Assembly: GCF_947090775.1 (NCBI RefSeq)
Contig: NZ_OX352321.1
Coordinates: forward strand, 3,906,001-3,970,000
DNA from: Pseudarthrobacter sp. MM222
GTDB taxonomy: Bacteria > Actinomycetota > Actinomycetes > Actinomycetales > Micrococcaceae
Length of the DNA stretch: 64,000 nucleotides
Direction: 5' to 3'
Shown here: positions 17,809-27,391 of the stretch, in pieces
Layout: every line of letters starts with the position of its first letter
Numbering within the stretch: the stretch's first letter is position 1
Translations under genes and position numbers: made by a program
Notes under the pieces: model-generated
Told to the model about the DNA's origin: nothing
What the model saw: only the letters and a program-made list of their open reading frames with translations
Database searches by the model: none

Positions 17809-19386
17809 GTGACCGTCACCTTGAGCCGGCTGCGGGAAAGCGCCCGGGCCGCGCGGGCCACACCGCCTGCTCCACCGCCCGGCCGGGACCCGGAACGGTC
17901 CGGCTGGAGCGCCCGGGCGCATTCCGTGCGCTTCCGCGTGGTCGCGGCAATGCTGCTCATGATGCTCGCAGGGTTGGTGGTCGCCGGGTTCATCACCTTT
18001 GCGGTCCAGTTCCAGGACTCTGATACCAGAGTGGACCAGGCCCTCCTGGACAAGGCCCATGCCGTGGTCAAGCTGGTACCGAGCAACGAGCGGTCGGACC
18101 GGGAGACCCTCAAGCACGGGCTCCATGAGGCCGCCGAGGATATCGAGCCCCGCAGCAACGAGGTGATGGCCGGCATCACCGAAGGGAAGATCGAATGGAC
18201 CGTGGACGGCAGCCCCGAAGAGAACCTTCTCAACGAGGACATGCACGTCGCGGCCGTGGCCCTGACAGGTGCTGGCGACGCGGCCTTCGGCGACTTCGGC
18301 GCCGAAGGGCGGCACTTCCGGGCCGCCGTCGTGCCGGTAAAGGGACCGCCCGGACCGGTGACCTATCTGTTGGTCGGACGGGACACCGGGGACCTACAGG
18401 AACATCTCGTGTCCTCAATCCACACCTACGTCCTGGTCGCTGCCGGCACGCTGCTCGCTGCCGCCCTTCTCGGAGGCACGGTGGCCGGCAGGCTTCTTTA
18501 CCCGCTGCGCCGGCTGCGCGAAGCCACCCGGGTGGTCAGTCCCGAGGACATGACACAGCGGGTGGAAGTCCGCAACGGCGCGGATGATGTCACGCTGCTC
18601 ATGAAGACCTTCAACACCATGCTGGAACGGCTGGACGAGGGAGCGCAGCAGCAGCAAAAGTTTTTGGACGACGCGGGCCATGAGCTGCGGACTCCGCTGA
18701 CGATCCTCCGTGGCCACCTGGAACTCGTGGCTGTGGACGACCCGGGCGATGTGACGGCCACGAGGGACGTCCTGCTCGAGGAAGTGGACCGGATGCAGCG
18801 GCTCGTGGACGACCTGCTCCTGCTGGCCAACGCCGGCCGCCCCGACTTCCTCAGGAAGCAGCCCGTCCGGTTCCCCGACTTCCTCCATCAGGTGATGGAG
18901 AAAGTCCACGTCCTCGCGGACCGCCACTGGCAACTGGACGAGTCGGCCGAGGTGATGCTGGAGGCGGACCCGCAGCGGATCACCCAAGCTCTGGTCCAGC
19001 TGGCCGCCAATGCGGTCAAATACACCGGGCCGTCCTCCACGATCGCCCTCGGCAGCCGGCTGGAAAGTTCGACGGCGCCGGACGGCTCGCCGCTGCCTGA
19101 CGGCACGGCGGCGCTCGACGGCTCGCCGCTGCCAGAAGCGGACACGCTGCTGCTGTGGGTGCGTGACACCGGGACGGGAATCGCTCCGGAGGACCAGCAG
19201 CGGATCTTCGAGCGGTTCGGCCGAGCCCACCCTGGCCGCGGACAGGAGGGATCCGGACTGGGCCTGGCAATCGTCACCGCCATTGCCGAAGCGCATGGCG
19301 GGAACGCCGGCGTCGAATCCGAGTACGGTCACGGATCCCGGTTCTTGGTCCGGATCCCGCTCCAGCCTGTCGGTGCACGGCTCTGA
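17809..19386 (+). CDS. Sensor histidine kinase
   Basis: The product has 525 residues. TM1 (about 40-62) and TM2 (about 203-225) flank an extracytoplasmic sensor domain of about 140 residues. A HAMP linker, an H-box GHELRTPL (His291), N-box QLAANAVKY and G-boxes DTGTGIAPED and GSGLGLAI complete the kinase. An Ala/Pro/Arg-rich N-tail precedes TM1. Between the N- and G1-boxes there is an extra loop with a twice-repeated DGSPLP unit (direct DNA repeat at about 19080-19135), absent from most relatives. The start GTG lies after AAAGAAG. Partner: the preceding response regulator. Confidence 0.92.
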   Translation: MTVTLSRLRESARAARATPPAPPPGRDPERSGWSARAHSVRFRVVAAMLLMMLAGLVVAGFITFAVQFQDSDTRVDQALLDKAHAVVKLVPSNERSDRETLKHGLHEAAEDIEPRSNEVMAGITEGKIEWTVDGSPEENLLNEDMHVAAVALTGAGDAAFGDFGAEGRHFRAAVVPVKGPPGPVTYLLVGRDTGDLQEHLVSSIHTYVLVAAGTLLAAALLGGTVAGRLLYPLRRLREATRVVSPEDMTQRVEVRNGADDVTLLMKTFNTMLERLDEGAQQQQKFLDDAGHELRTPLTILRGHLELVAVDDPGDVTATRDVLLEEVDRMQRLVDDLLLLANAGRPDFLRKQPVRFPDFLHQVMEKVHVLADRHWQLDESAEVMLEADPQRITQALVQLAANAVKYTGPSSTIALGSRLESSTAPDGSPLPDGTAALDGSPLPEADTLLLWVRDTGTGIAPEDQQRIFERFGRAHPGRGQEGSGLGLAIVTAIAEAHGGNAGVESEYGHGSRFLVRIPLQPVGARL

Positions 19387-19415
19387 GCAGCACCGCGCAG
19401 AGCAGCACCGCGCAG
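19386..19415. repeat. 15-bp direct tandem repeat at the end of the kinase gene
   Basis: AGCAGCACCGCGCAG occurs twice head to tail (19386-19400 and 19401-19415), starting at the last base of the kinase stop codon. It may be a replication slippage product. No function is evident. Confidence 0.6.
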
Positions 19416-19439
19416 TTGATGAAAAATCATTAATCTTCC

Positions 19440-19479
19440 CCTCATCGTTTCCTCACCCTGCGGCTCCAAGCTGTAGCTA
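19440..19479 (+). promoter_or_regulatory. Candidate promoter with response-regulator boxes before the glycosyltransferase operon
   Basis: Two CCTCA boxes (19440-19444, 19451-19455) are exactly 11 bp apart, as expected for tandem OmpR-family binding half-sites on one helix face. The second falls at the -35 position relative to a -10-like TAGCTA (19474-19479, spacer 17). This is a typical class II activator layout. The boxes are seen; the binding by the neighbouring regulator is inferred. Confidence 0.35.
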
Positions 19480-19501
19480 AGAAGAAGCGGGGAGGATGAC
19501 C

Positions 19502-20743
19502 GTGGAGCCACTGCGGATAGTGCTTTACTCACATGATTCAGTGGGCCTGGGCCACGTGCGCCGAAACCTGGTGCTGGCCCACGCGCTTGCCAATCAACTC
19601 CCGGGGCTGACCGGCCGCCCCGTCACCGGTATCCTCATCACCGGCACAGCGCACGCCCCCGGGTTCCCTGCCCCCGAGGGCTGGGACTGGGTGCTGCTTC
19701 CCGGCATCGGGAAGAGCCCCGAGGGCTACCTGCCCCGGAATCTCAGCCTGCCCATGGCCGAGCTCGTGTCCCTGCGTTCGAGGCTGTTGCACGGGGTACT
19801 GGCGGGCTTCCGCCCCGACCTGGTGATCGTGGACCGCCATGCCACCGGCGTCCACCGGGAACTGGAAAGTGCCCTGCGGCATGCCCGGGCCGAGGGCCCG
19901 GTTCGCGTGGTGCTGGGCCTTCGTGAAGTCCTCGATGCCCCGGACCCAGCCTTTACCGAATGGGCCCGCTTCGGTGGAGCACGGATGGTCAAGTCTCTTT
20001 TCGACGCAATCTGGGTCTACGGCGACCCTGCCATCCACGATCCGGTGGCATCCGGCGAGATCCCGTTTTCGCTGCGCAAGCTCATTCGGTACACCGGCTA
20101 CCTGGCCACCGGGCGTCCCTCGGTCTCCGGCACCAGTTGTATGGACGGCCCCTACGTGATGACCACAGTGGGCGGCGGCTCGGACGGCCACGCCCTCGCG
20201 CGGCTCGCGGTCGCGGCACCGGTCCCGGCCGGGCTGGGCCATCTGGTTGTGGCCGGCCCGCAGATGCCCGTTGAGGAGTTCGAGGACCTGGCCCGCCATG
20301 CCCGCCCAGGGGTCAAGGTGGTCCCTGCCCTGAACGACATCGTCTTCCACCTCCGTCACGCTGCCGCCGTCGTGGCGATGGGCGGGTACAACACGGTGTG
20401 CGAAATTCTGAGCACCAGCGTCCCCGCCCTCATCGTCCCCCGCACCGAGTCGCGGGCCGAACAGCGCATCCGGGCCAACTCCCTCGCCAAGGCCGGCTAT
20501 CTGGAACAGCACGAGATCGACACCCTGACCCCGGAGATCCTGGCCGATTGGTGGGCCTCGCGCCTCGGTACCACGGTGGACCGGCGGCGGGCGGTCCTGG
20601 ACGGGCTGATCCGGGTCCCGCAGCTGGCCGCCGGTCTGCTGCAGACGGCAGTGGCCGCGGGCGTCGCCGCGGACGAAGCGGAGGCAAACGTCGTCGAGGT
20701 CCCCGCAGCCGCGAAGGGAAGTGCCGCCCGTGTTGCCGTCTGA
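19502..20743 (+). CDS. MurG/GT28-like glycosyltransferase
   Basis: The product has about 413 residues. The N-terminus (RIVLYSHDSVGLGHVRRNLVLA) is the GT-B loop that binds the acceptor side in MurG-like enzymes. The C-terminal domain has ALNDIVFHLRHAAAVVAMGG and YNTVCEILSTSVPALIVPR, the nucleotide-sugar binding signature. I prefer the GTG at 19502 because GGGGAGG lies six bases before it; the ATG at 19496 abuts that site. First gene of a seven-gene overlapping operon; the next gene starts within its last 23 bases. It would transfer a sugar to a lipid or cell-surface acceptor. Donor and acceptor are unknown. Confidence 0.82.
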   Translation: MEPLRIVLYSHDSVGLGHVRRNLVLAHALANQLPGLTGRPVTGILITGTAHAPGFPAPEGWDWVLLPGIGKSPEGYLPRNLSLPMAELVSLRSRLLHGVLAGFRPDLVIVDRHATGVHRELESALRHARAEGPVRVVLGLREVLDAPDPAFTEWARFGGARMVKSLFDAIWVYGDPAIHDPVASGEIPFSLRKLIRYTGYLATGRPSVSGTSCMDGPYVMTTVGGGSDGHALARLAVAAPVPAGLGHLVVAGPQMPVEEFEDLARHARPGVKVVPALNDIVFHLRHAAAVVAMGGYNTVCEILSTSVPALIVPRTESRAEQRIRANSLAKAGYLEQHEIDTLTPEILADWWASRLGTTVDRRRAVLDGLIRVPQLAAGLLQTAVAAGVAADEAEANVVEVPAAAKGSAARVAV

Positions 20744-21950
20744 ACCTGGGACGGCCTACGTCCTGAAGATGTATCCGCGCTTCTCGGAGACGTTCATCGT
20801 TTCCGAGATCCTGGCACGGGAAGCCGCCGGGGACCGGATCGAAATTTTCTCCCTGCGGCCTACCACCGATGCCCGGTTCCACTCCGAGCTCGCCCGGGTA
20901 CAGGCTCCTGTGACCTACATCGACCGGCCAATTAAGACCGTGGCCCTGTGGGACTGCCTGCAAAAGGCTGCGGCAGCCGGACTCATGCCGGCCCTGAGCC
21001 GCAACCTTGGCGAACTTGCCGCCGCCACTGCGGACGACGCCATCCAGGCCGTCAGTTTAGCCACGGCCCTGCAGAACCGGAACATCCGGCACATGCACGT
21101 ACACTTCGCGTCCGGCGCCGCCACGGTGGCACGGCTGACCTCGGCCATCACCGGCATCCCGTTCTCCTTCACCGCGCACGCGGTGGACATTTTCCATGAG
21201 TCGGTCCGCGACGAGGACCTGCAGCTGAAGCTCGAGAAGGCCCACCACGCCGTCACCATCAGCCGCTTCAACCTGCGCTACCTGCGCCGCCGTTTCCCGG
21301 CCTCCACGTCCCGGCTGCACCTGGTGCGCAACGGACTGGAGCTGGAGCGGTTCCCGTACCGGGATCCTCGCCCGCCCGGCACCACGCTGCGCATCGCCGC
21401 GGTGGGGCGCCTGGTGGAGAAGAAGGGGTTCCAGCATTTGCTGCCGGCCGCCGCCGAACTCCTGGAACGGGGCGTCAAGCTGGAGCTGCGCATCGCAGGG
21501 ACCGGCATTCTGGCCGAGGAGCTGGAGGCGAGCATCGGGCAGCTCCGGCTCCAGGACAACGTCCGCCTGATCGGGCCCCAGACCCAGGACCAGATCCACG
21601 AACTGCTCGACTCCGCCGATGTCTTCGTGGCGCCCTGCGTCGTCGGTGCCGACGGCAACGCCGACGGCATGCCCACCGTCCTGCTGGAAGCCATGGCCAC
21701 GGGAGTGCCCTGCGTCAGCACGTCGGTCACCGGGATTCCGGAGGCCATCCGCAACGGCTCCACCGGGGTCCTCGTCCGGCCGGGAAACCCGCACGCGCTG
21801 GCCCGTGCTGTCCGCACCCTCGTTTCCCCCGGCACCGACAGGGCGGCTCTGGCCCGCAATGCCCGCGCCCTGGTCGAGGAGGACTACGACGTCCGCCGCC
21901 AGGCCGAACTCCTCAGGTCCCTCTCCCGCCCGGAGAGGCAAGTCGCATGA
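20721..21950 (+). CDS. GT4-family glycosyltransferase
   Basis: A 409-residue GT-B enzyme. Diagnostic features are an N-terminal acceptor domain (MYPRFSETFIVSEILARE), GRLVEKKGFQHLLPA, LRIAGTGILAEELE, and PTVLLEAMATGVPCVSTSVT with the E-x7-E motif near the C-terminus. The GTG start at 20721 is preceded by AAGGGA and lies inside the end of the preceding gene. It overlaps the next gene by four bases (ATGA). Possibly adds a hexose to the product of the first glycosyltransferase; the order of action is an inference. Confidence 0.85.
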   Translation: MPPVLPSEPGTAYVLKMYPRFSETFIVSEILAREAAGDRIEIFSLRPTTDARFHSELARVQAPVTYIDRPIKTVALWDCLQKAAAAGLMPALSRNLGELAAATADDAIQAVSLATALQNRNIRHMHVHFASGAATVARLTSAITGIPFSFTAHAVDIFHESVRDEDLQLKLEKAHHAVTISRFNLRYLRRRFPASTSRLHLVRNGLELERFPYRDPRPPGTTLRIAAVGRLVEKKGFQHLLPAAAELLERGVKLELRIAGTGILAEELEASIGQLRLQDNVRLIGPQTQDQIHELLDSADVFVAPCVVGADGNADGMPTVLLEAMATGVPCVSTSVTGIPEAIRNGSTGVLVRPGNPHALARAVRTLVSPGTDRAALARNARALVEEDYDVRRQAELLRSLSRPERQVA

Positions 21951-23125
21951 CACGCGTGGCCTACTTTTGCGCAGACCCAGGGGTGCCGGTCTTCGGCACG
22001 AAGGGCTCCTCGGTCCACGTCCAGGAGATCGTCCGGGCGTGGCGCGGCACCGGTGCCGACGTCACGGTCTACTGCGCGCGCCGCGGAACGGACCGGCCCG
22101 CCGATCTGGCCGATCTCGACGTCGTCGAGGTCACCCCGAAGTCGGCCACGGCCGGTGCCGCAAGGGAGCAGGCCATCGAGGACGCCGCGCTGGCCCTCGT
22201 TGACGAAGTGCTCCACCGCGGCTGCGGCCTGATTTACGAACGCTATTCACTGTTCAGCCCGGCACTGTCCGTGCTTGCCCCCGTGCTGGACATCCCGTCG
22301 GTGCTCGAAATCAACGCCCCGCTGATCGAGGAGCAGCAGCGGTACCGCCAACTGGTGGACGTCAAGAAGGCCGAGACCGTTTTGCGGCGAAATGCGAGAA
22401 CGGCCGACGTCGTCGCCTGCGTCTCCGAACCTGTGGTCCGCTGGGTTCTGCAGCGGGTACCGTCCGCACGGACGGTGCTGGTGCCCAACGGCGTCAACAT
22501 CCACCGGATCACCCCGCGCCAGCCCGGCCGGCGCAGCCCGAACCACCTCACTGTCGCCTTCGTCGGCACGCTCAAGCCGTGGCACGGCGTACCGGGCCTT
22601 TTGCATGGAGTGGCCCTGGCCAATGCGCAGACACCGGACCCCGCTAACCGCTGGCGGGCGCTGGTGATAGGGAACGGACCGGTCCGTGAGGACCTCGAAC
22701 GGCTCGCCGCCACGCTTGGCGTGGAAGCCCGATTCACCGGGGCGGTGCCACCTGACGCCGTGCCAGGGCTCCTCGACGACGCCGACGCCGGGGCAGCCCC
22801 CTACCCCGCCGACGTCGCCGGCCAGGACGATTACTTCTCTCCGCTGAAGGTCTATGAATACATGGCGGCCGCGCTGCCCATCATCGCCAGTGCCGTGGGC
22901 CAGATCCCGTCCATCCTGGAACACGGGCGAACGGGGATCCTGGTGCCGCCCGGAGAACCAGCCGCAGTGGCTGAGGCCCTCATCCTGCTCGCAGGGGATC
23001 CCGCCCTTCGCGAACGCCTCGGCACGTCCGCACGCGCAGACGCCGAGCAGCATTTCAGTTGGGACGGCGTACTCACTCGCATCACCCACTGCCTGCCCCC
23101 GATCCGGAGGGCGGCCACCCAGTGA
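21947..23125 (+). CDS. GT4-family glycosyltransferase
   Basis: A second GT4 enzyme of 392 residues. It opens with the Rossmann segment VAYFCADPGVPVFGTKGSSV, has FVGTLKPWHGVPGLL as the start of the donor domain, and YEYMAAALPIIASAVGQIPS with GRTGILVPPG as the nucleotide-sugar loop. The gene is coupled to both neighbours (ATGA before, GTGA after). Its closeness to the neighbouring GT4 is only at fold level. Probably the third sugar transfer step of the pathway. Confidence 0.85.
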   Translation: MTRVAYFCADPGVPVFGTKGSSVHVQEIVRAWRGTGADVTVYCARRGTDRPADLADLDVVEVTPKSATAGAAREQAIEDAALALVDEVLHRGCGLIYERYSLFSPALSVLAPVLDIPSVLEINAPLIEEQQRYRQLVDVKKAETVLRRNARTADVVACVSEPVVRWVLQRVPSARTVLVPNGVNIHRITPRQPGRRSPNHLTVAFVGTLKPWHGVPGLLHGVALANAQTPDPANRWRALVIGNGPVREDLERLAATLGVEARFTGAVPPDAVPGLLDDADAGAAPYPADVAGQDDYFSPLKVYEYMAAALPIIASAVGQIPSILEHGRTGILVPPGEPAAVAEALILLAGDPALRERLGTSARADAEQHFSWDGVLTRITHCLPPIRRAATQ

Positions 23126-25029
23126 GCAAGAAGTCCAGTCCTTCACCGCCAGACGGGACGCGCCGCGCCTGGCACCTGCGCCGGCGGCACGGCAGTAAAC
23201 CTGAATCCGGGCTGCGCCGCACCCTTCGCTGTGCCATGCCGCATCTTCGCGGGCACCGGCTCCTGATGACCTGGGGATTCGTGGCCATGATGGTAGGCGT
23301 CCTGCTCCGCCTGCTGGAGCCGTGGCCGGTGAAGATGGTGATCGATTCGGTGTCACGTTCGCTGGGCGCAACCATCAAGAGGCCCGGGCCCACCATGGAG
23401 GCCAGCCTGGAGACCATGCTGCTGTGCGGGGGCGCGATTGTGGTCATCAGCGTCCTGCGGGCCATCGCCAATTACTGGTCCGCCATCGCGTTCGCCACGA
23501 TCGGATCCAAGGTCGCAGCCGATCTGAGAGCCCAAACCTTCCGCCACGTTCAGGGCCTGTCCATGCGGCACCACACACGGGCCTCGTCCGGCGACACCGT
23601 CCAGCGCCTCGTGAGCGACGTCTCCCGCCTCCAGGACGTGGCGGTCCACGCGGGACTGCCCATGGTGGGAAACATAGTGACGCTCGTCGCCATGACCCTC
23701 ATCATGTTTTGGCTGGATCCCCTGCTGGCCCTGGTCGTCTTTGTATCCACCGGGATATTCGCCGTGCTCTCCCACCGGAGTTCCGGACCGATCACCGCTG
23801 CGGCCCGCAAGTCCCGCAAGGGTGAAAGCGCGTTGGCCACCACCGCTAGCCAGACCCTCGGAGCCATGCGCGAAGTACAGGCCTACGGACTCGAGGACAC
23901 CATCAGTTCCAGCTTCCGGCACTCCAACAATGCCGCCACGGGCACGGGCGTTGCCGCCATGCGGCTGACCGCCAGCCTGTCGCGCCGCACGGATGTCCTG
24001 ATCGGCCTCGCCACCGCGATTGTGCTGGCCGGAGGCGGCTGGCGCGTACTGAACCACTCGCTCAGCCCCGGGGACCTCATCATCTTCCTCACCTACCTGA
24101 AGACCGGGATGCGGCCGCTGAAGGACCTGGCCAAGCAGACCAGCCGGATCGCCAAGGCCACTGCCTCGGGCGAGCGCGTCGCGGACCTCCTCGAGGCCCA
24201 GACCGACCTGCCTGAGGCCCCGAACGCCCGTCCGTTGCAGAGCCGGAACCCGGACATCACGTTCGAGAACGTCTTCGCCGGTCACGGCGAGGGGACCACC
24301 GTGCTCCAGAAGATCAACCTGCACATCCCGGCCGGGGAGCATCTGGCCATCCTTGGCCCGTCCGGGGCCGGGAAATCGACGTTGGCCAGCCTGGTCCTGC
24401 GGATGATCGACCCCACCTCGGGCGTGGTCCGGGTGGGGGGAGAGGACCTGCGGGAACTCCAGATCGCCTCCGTGCGCTCCCACGTCTCAATCCTGCTGCA
24501 GGACTCCGTGCTCTTCGGCACCACGGTCAAGGAGAACATCAAGTTCGGGCGCCTCGAGGCCTCCGACGAGGACATTGCACAGGCCGCCAGGCTGGCCCAG
24601 GCGGACGGCTTTATCCGCGAACTCCCCAAAGGCTATGACACCCTTCTGGCAGAAGCCGCCAAGGATCTCTCCGGCGGCCAACGCCAGCGGCTTGCGATCG
24701 CCCGCGCGATCCTCCGGCAGGCACCCATCGTCATCCTCGATGAGGCGACGGCCGGATTGGACCCGGCGTCCCGCGAATCCATCCTGGACGCCCTCGAGGT
24801 CCTGACCCGGGAACGGACGACGATCACCATCACCCACGATGCCTTCGCCGCACGCGCCTGCGACCGGGTGATTTGGCTCGAGGAAGGCCGCATTATCGAA
24901 GAGGGCCGCCCGCTGGAGCTGCTCCAGGACCCCGGGAGCCACTTCGCCAAATGGATGGGAACCGCGCCTGCCCCCGCCCCGGCCCGCCGGGTAGGGCCGG
25001 CCACATCCGGCCTGGAGGTTAGGACGTGA
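23122..25029 (+). CDS. ABC exporter (fused membrane and ATPase domains)
   Basis: From the GTG at 23122 the product has 635 residues. Six membrane helices span about 50-330. The ATPase domain has GPSGAGKST, DLSGGQRQ and IVILDEATAGLD with the catalytic Glu. This full-length half-transporter probably works as a homodimer. The GTG overlaps the preceding stop (GTGA) and a GGAGG lies about 10 bases upstream. Set between glycosyltransferases and kinase-like genes, it most likely exports the glycosylated product or its lipid-linked precursor. It is not a sister of the exporter at 10374-14149. Confidence 0.88.
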   Translation: MSKKSSPSPPDGTRRAWHLRRRHGSKPESGLRRTLRCAMPHLRGHRLLMTWGFVAMMVGVLLRLLEPWPVKMVIDSVSRSLGATIKRPGPTMEASLETMLLCGGAIVVISVLRAIANYWSAIAFATIGSKVAADLRAQTFRHVQGLSMRHHTRASSGDTVQRLVSDVSRLQDVAVHAGLPMVGNIVTLVAMTLIMFWLDPLLALVVFVSTGIFAVLSHRSSGPITAAARKSRKGESALATTASQTLGAMREVQAYGLEDTISSSFRHSNNAATGTGVAAMRLTASLSRRTDVLIGLATAIVLAGGGWRVLNHSLSPGDLIIFLTYLKTGMRPLKDLAKQTSRIAKATASGERVADLLEAQTDLPEAPNARPLQSRNPDITFENVFAGHGEGTTVLQKINLHIPAGEHLAILGPSGAGKSTLASLVLRMIDPTSGVVRVGGEDLRELQIASVRSHVSILLQDSVLFGTTVKENIKFGRLEASDEDIAQAARLAQADGFIRELPKGYDTLLAEAAKDLSGGQRQRLAIARAILRQAPIVILDEATAGLDPASRESILDALEVLTRERTTITITHDAFAARACDRVIWLEEGRIIEEGRPLELLQDPGSHFAKWMGTAPAPAPARRVGPATSGLEVRT

Positions 25030-26288
25030 ACGCACTCCGGACGCAATGGCGGCACGCCGACCTCGCGCTCGCCGGCCGCGACGCGGAACTCCCCTGCCTT
25101 GCAGCCATGCTCGACGACGACGCCCTCTCCGAGCTGGTGGGCGAAGCACTCCAAGTCACCCGGGTCCGGTACAAGCCACACACCTCGTTGCTGGTTGCGT
25201 TCCTGCGCACCGGCAAAGGCGGGGGAAGTTACGGCTGGGCTCTCAGCACGGCGAGCAACGTCAAGTTGGAAGGCCGTGCGCGCTCCTCGGCGCGGAGTGG
25301 CGGAGGCGTTCGCCTCATCCGGCTACCCCTGCCGCACACGGACGCGATCATGGCCGTGGGCGGCATCGAGGACGACTGGGCCTTACGGAAGAACCTGCGG
25401 TGGCTGGGAGAGCACGGACTCGAACGGCTCGGCGTGGCCCACGCACCCGGACAAGGACTGCTTAGCGGCACCACCCGGGTACTGCGCTACAAGCCCGAGC
25501 GGCGGCTGGTTCTGCTGGCAGGTTCTCCGGATGCTCCCGTTGTGATCAAGACCGCGGCCCTGCCCGCCGACGAGGATGCGGACCTGCTGTTCCATCAGCG
25601 GCTGCGGCGGCACGGGGTTCCGGTGCTTCCCCGGCTCAGCGGGGAAGGATTGGCCAGACACGGCACCAGCGCCAGCCCCGTGTGGGGCGATCGGGACCTG
25701 ACCGCGAGCGCCGGCCCGGAAGGTGCCCGCCTCGCGGGAGAGGCCCTCGCACGGCTCCATGGCATGCCCTCCGAGGTTGAGTCCGGCCCTGCAACGCAGT
25801 CCGAAGCGCTTCGGCTTCAGTTGGAGGCAACCTGCTCTATGGTCGTTTCCCTCTTGCCCGCGCTCGGGCCGCCGGCCGCCAAGGTCGCAGACCGGATCCG
25901 CCGCCAGCTGGATGGAGCCCCGGATGGTGGGACCGCCGCCCAGGTCCACGGGGATTTCTCCGCGGACCAGGTGCTGGTCAGCGGAACCGACATCCGCCTG
26001 ATCGACTTCGACCGCGCGCGCGTTGGGACCCCGGAATCCGATCTGGGTTCCTTTGCAGCGGTCGAGGAAATCAGCCACTGGAGAGGGACCGCGCTGACCA
26101 CCCAGCACACCCAACATCTGATGGAAGGCTACATCGAGGCGGGCGGCCGGTTCACGCCCCCGGCAGTGGACGCGTGGGCGGCGGTCCGGTTCTTCGCGAA
26201 CATCGTTGATCCGTTCAGGGACCGGAGGCCGGAGTGGGCCGGCGAAATGTCCCGGCACCTTGAACGGGCCCAGGAGTTGATCCCATGA
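25026..26288 (+). CDS. APH-fold (aminoglycoside/choline kinase-like) phosphotransferase
   Basis: The product has 420 residues. The kinase core is visible as VHGDFSADQVLVSG (Brenner HGD..xx.Q) and LIDFDRARVGTPESDLGSFA (DFD metal-binding motif). The N-terminal domain is larger than in typical APH and contains VRYKPHTSLLVAFLRTGKG and a second VLRYKPERRLVLLAG strand, i.e. an apparent internal duplication of the ATP-binding lobe. It overlaps the exporter stop by GTGA and the next gene by ATGA. It could phosphorylate a sugar, a lipid head or an intermediate of the pathway. Antibiotic resistance is less likely, given the operon. Confidence 0.75.
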   Translation: MNALRTQWRHADLALAGRDAELPCLAAMLDDDALSELVGEALQVTRVRYKPHTSLLVAFLRTGKGGGSYGWALSTASNVKLEGRARSSARSGGGVRLIRLPLPHTDAIMAVGGIEDDWALRKNLRWLGEHGLERLGVAHAPGQGLLSGTTRVLRYKPERRLVLLAGSPDAPVVIKTAALPADEDADLLFHQRLRRHGVPVLPRLSGEGLARHGTSASPVWGDRDLTASAGPEGARLAGEALARLHGMPSEVESGPATQSEALRLQLEATCSMVVSLLPALGPPAAKVADRIRRQLDGAPDGGTAAQVHGDFSADQVLVSGTDIRLIDFDRARVGTPESDLGSFAAVEEISHWRGTALTTQHTQHLMEGYIEAGGRFTPPAVDAWAAVRFFANIVDPFRDRRPEWAGEMSRHLERAQELIP

Positions 26289-27391
26289 GCTGGCTTCCAC
26301 CGGTCCCGCAGACCGCCGTCGACGGGTCCGGCCGGACCTGGCACATCCACCGGGCGTGGGCGGACCGGACACCGGGCGACTACGCCCTGGAGGTCGTGGC
26401 GCCCGGACAGCCGGGCGTCCGCGGAGCCCAGCTCCGCTCCGGACACTTTGAGCTCCTGTCCGGCTACGACCCGGGACTGCCGGCATTCCAGGAGGAGGCG
26501 CGGCAAGGTGTAGTAATCTGCCACCGGCCCCACAAACGGGCCGTCATCCGGGCGGACGGCTGCTACATCAAGATCTTCGAGCCCGGCGCCGCCGTGGTCC
26601 CCGCCGAACGCTGCGCACAGACGGACCTTGTCCTGGCACCCAATATCTTCGACGTACCCAAAATTCTTCGCAGCTCCCCCGACGTCCTCGTTTTCAGTAC
26701 TGTCCCCGGACGGACTTTGGGGGACCTGGGCCTGGATACGACGACGGTCAGCGACGAAGCTCTGGCCCGGGCGTGGGACAAATGGACGCAGGCCTGGACC
26801 GCCCAGGTGGGCGGCCGCTACGACGCCGCCAGGCGGCGAGCCCTCGGCACCCTGCCGCTTCATCCGCCGGAGGCCGAAGTGTCGGATTTGTGGCGGTGGG
26901 TGAACCGCTGGCTGCGCCACTACAAAAACGTTCCCGAAGCGTCGGCGCAAGGCGAGGCGTTGTGGGCCCGGGCGGAAGAGGTGGCGCGGGACCTGCTCGA
27001 AGCGGAACCCGATCCGCTGGTCTGGTCCCACGGGGATCTTCACGACAACCAAATCCTCACCACGGGCGGTGCGGCGCCGCTCGGGTTGCTGGATTTTGAC
27101 GACACGGCCCAAGCCGAGGCCGCCCGGGACCTCGCCAATATGGATGTTCTCCTGGAACTTCGCGTGCGGAAGAGCCGGATAACGCCGGCACGGTACCTGA
27201 CGGTGCACAATCAGATTCTGGCCGCCGCCGAAGAACTGCACGTCAGTCCGGGCCGGTTCCAGACCTATTCCGACGTCGTCTGGCTGCGTAAGGCATGTTC
27301 CCCGCTGCCCCGGCGCTCGTCCATGGCCCTCGACATTCTCACCGCACGCGCCGTGCACCGTGGCCGCCGGGCTCAGGAGCTGATGACATGA
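26285..27391 (+). CDS. APH-fold phosphotransferase, tandem paralogue A
   Basis: A 368-residue kinase-like protein. Core: VWSHGDLHDNQILTTGG and GLLDFDDTAQAEAARDLANMDV. The N-terminus (MSWLPPVPQTAVDGSGRTWH, then RAWADRTPGDYALEV) has the same plan as the next gene, so the two arose by tandem duplication. ATGA coupling on both sides. In the catalytic loop the HGDxHxxQ spacing is intact, so activity is plausible. The substrate is unknown and no membrane segment or signal peptide is present, so it should act in the cytoplasm before export. Confidence 0.75.
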   Translation: MSWLPPVPQTAVDGSGRTWHIHRAWADRTPGDYALEVVAPGQPGVRGAQLRSGHFELLSGYDPGLPAFQEEARQGVVICHRPHKRAVIRADGCYIKIFEPGAAVVPAERCAQTDLVLAPNIFDVPKILRSSPDVLVFSTVPGRTLGDLGLDTTTVSDEALARAWDKWTQAWTAQVGGRYDAARRRALGTLPLHPPEAEVSDLWRWVNRWLRHYKNVPEASAQGEALWARAEEVARDLLEAEPDPLVWSHGDLHDNQILTTGGAAPLGLLDFDDTAQAEAARDLANMDVLLELRVRKSRITPARYLTVHNQILAAAEELHVSPGRFQTYSDVVWLRKACSPLPRRSSMALDILTARAVHRGRRAQELMT

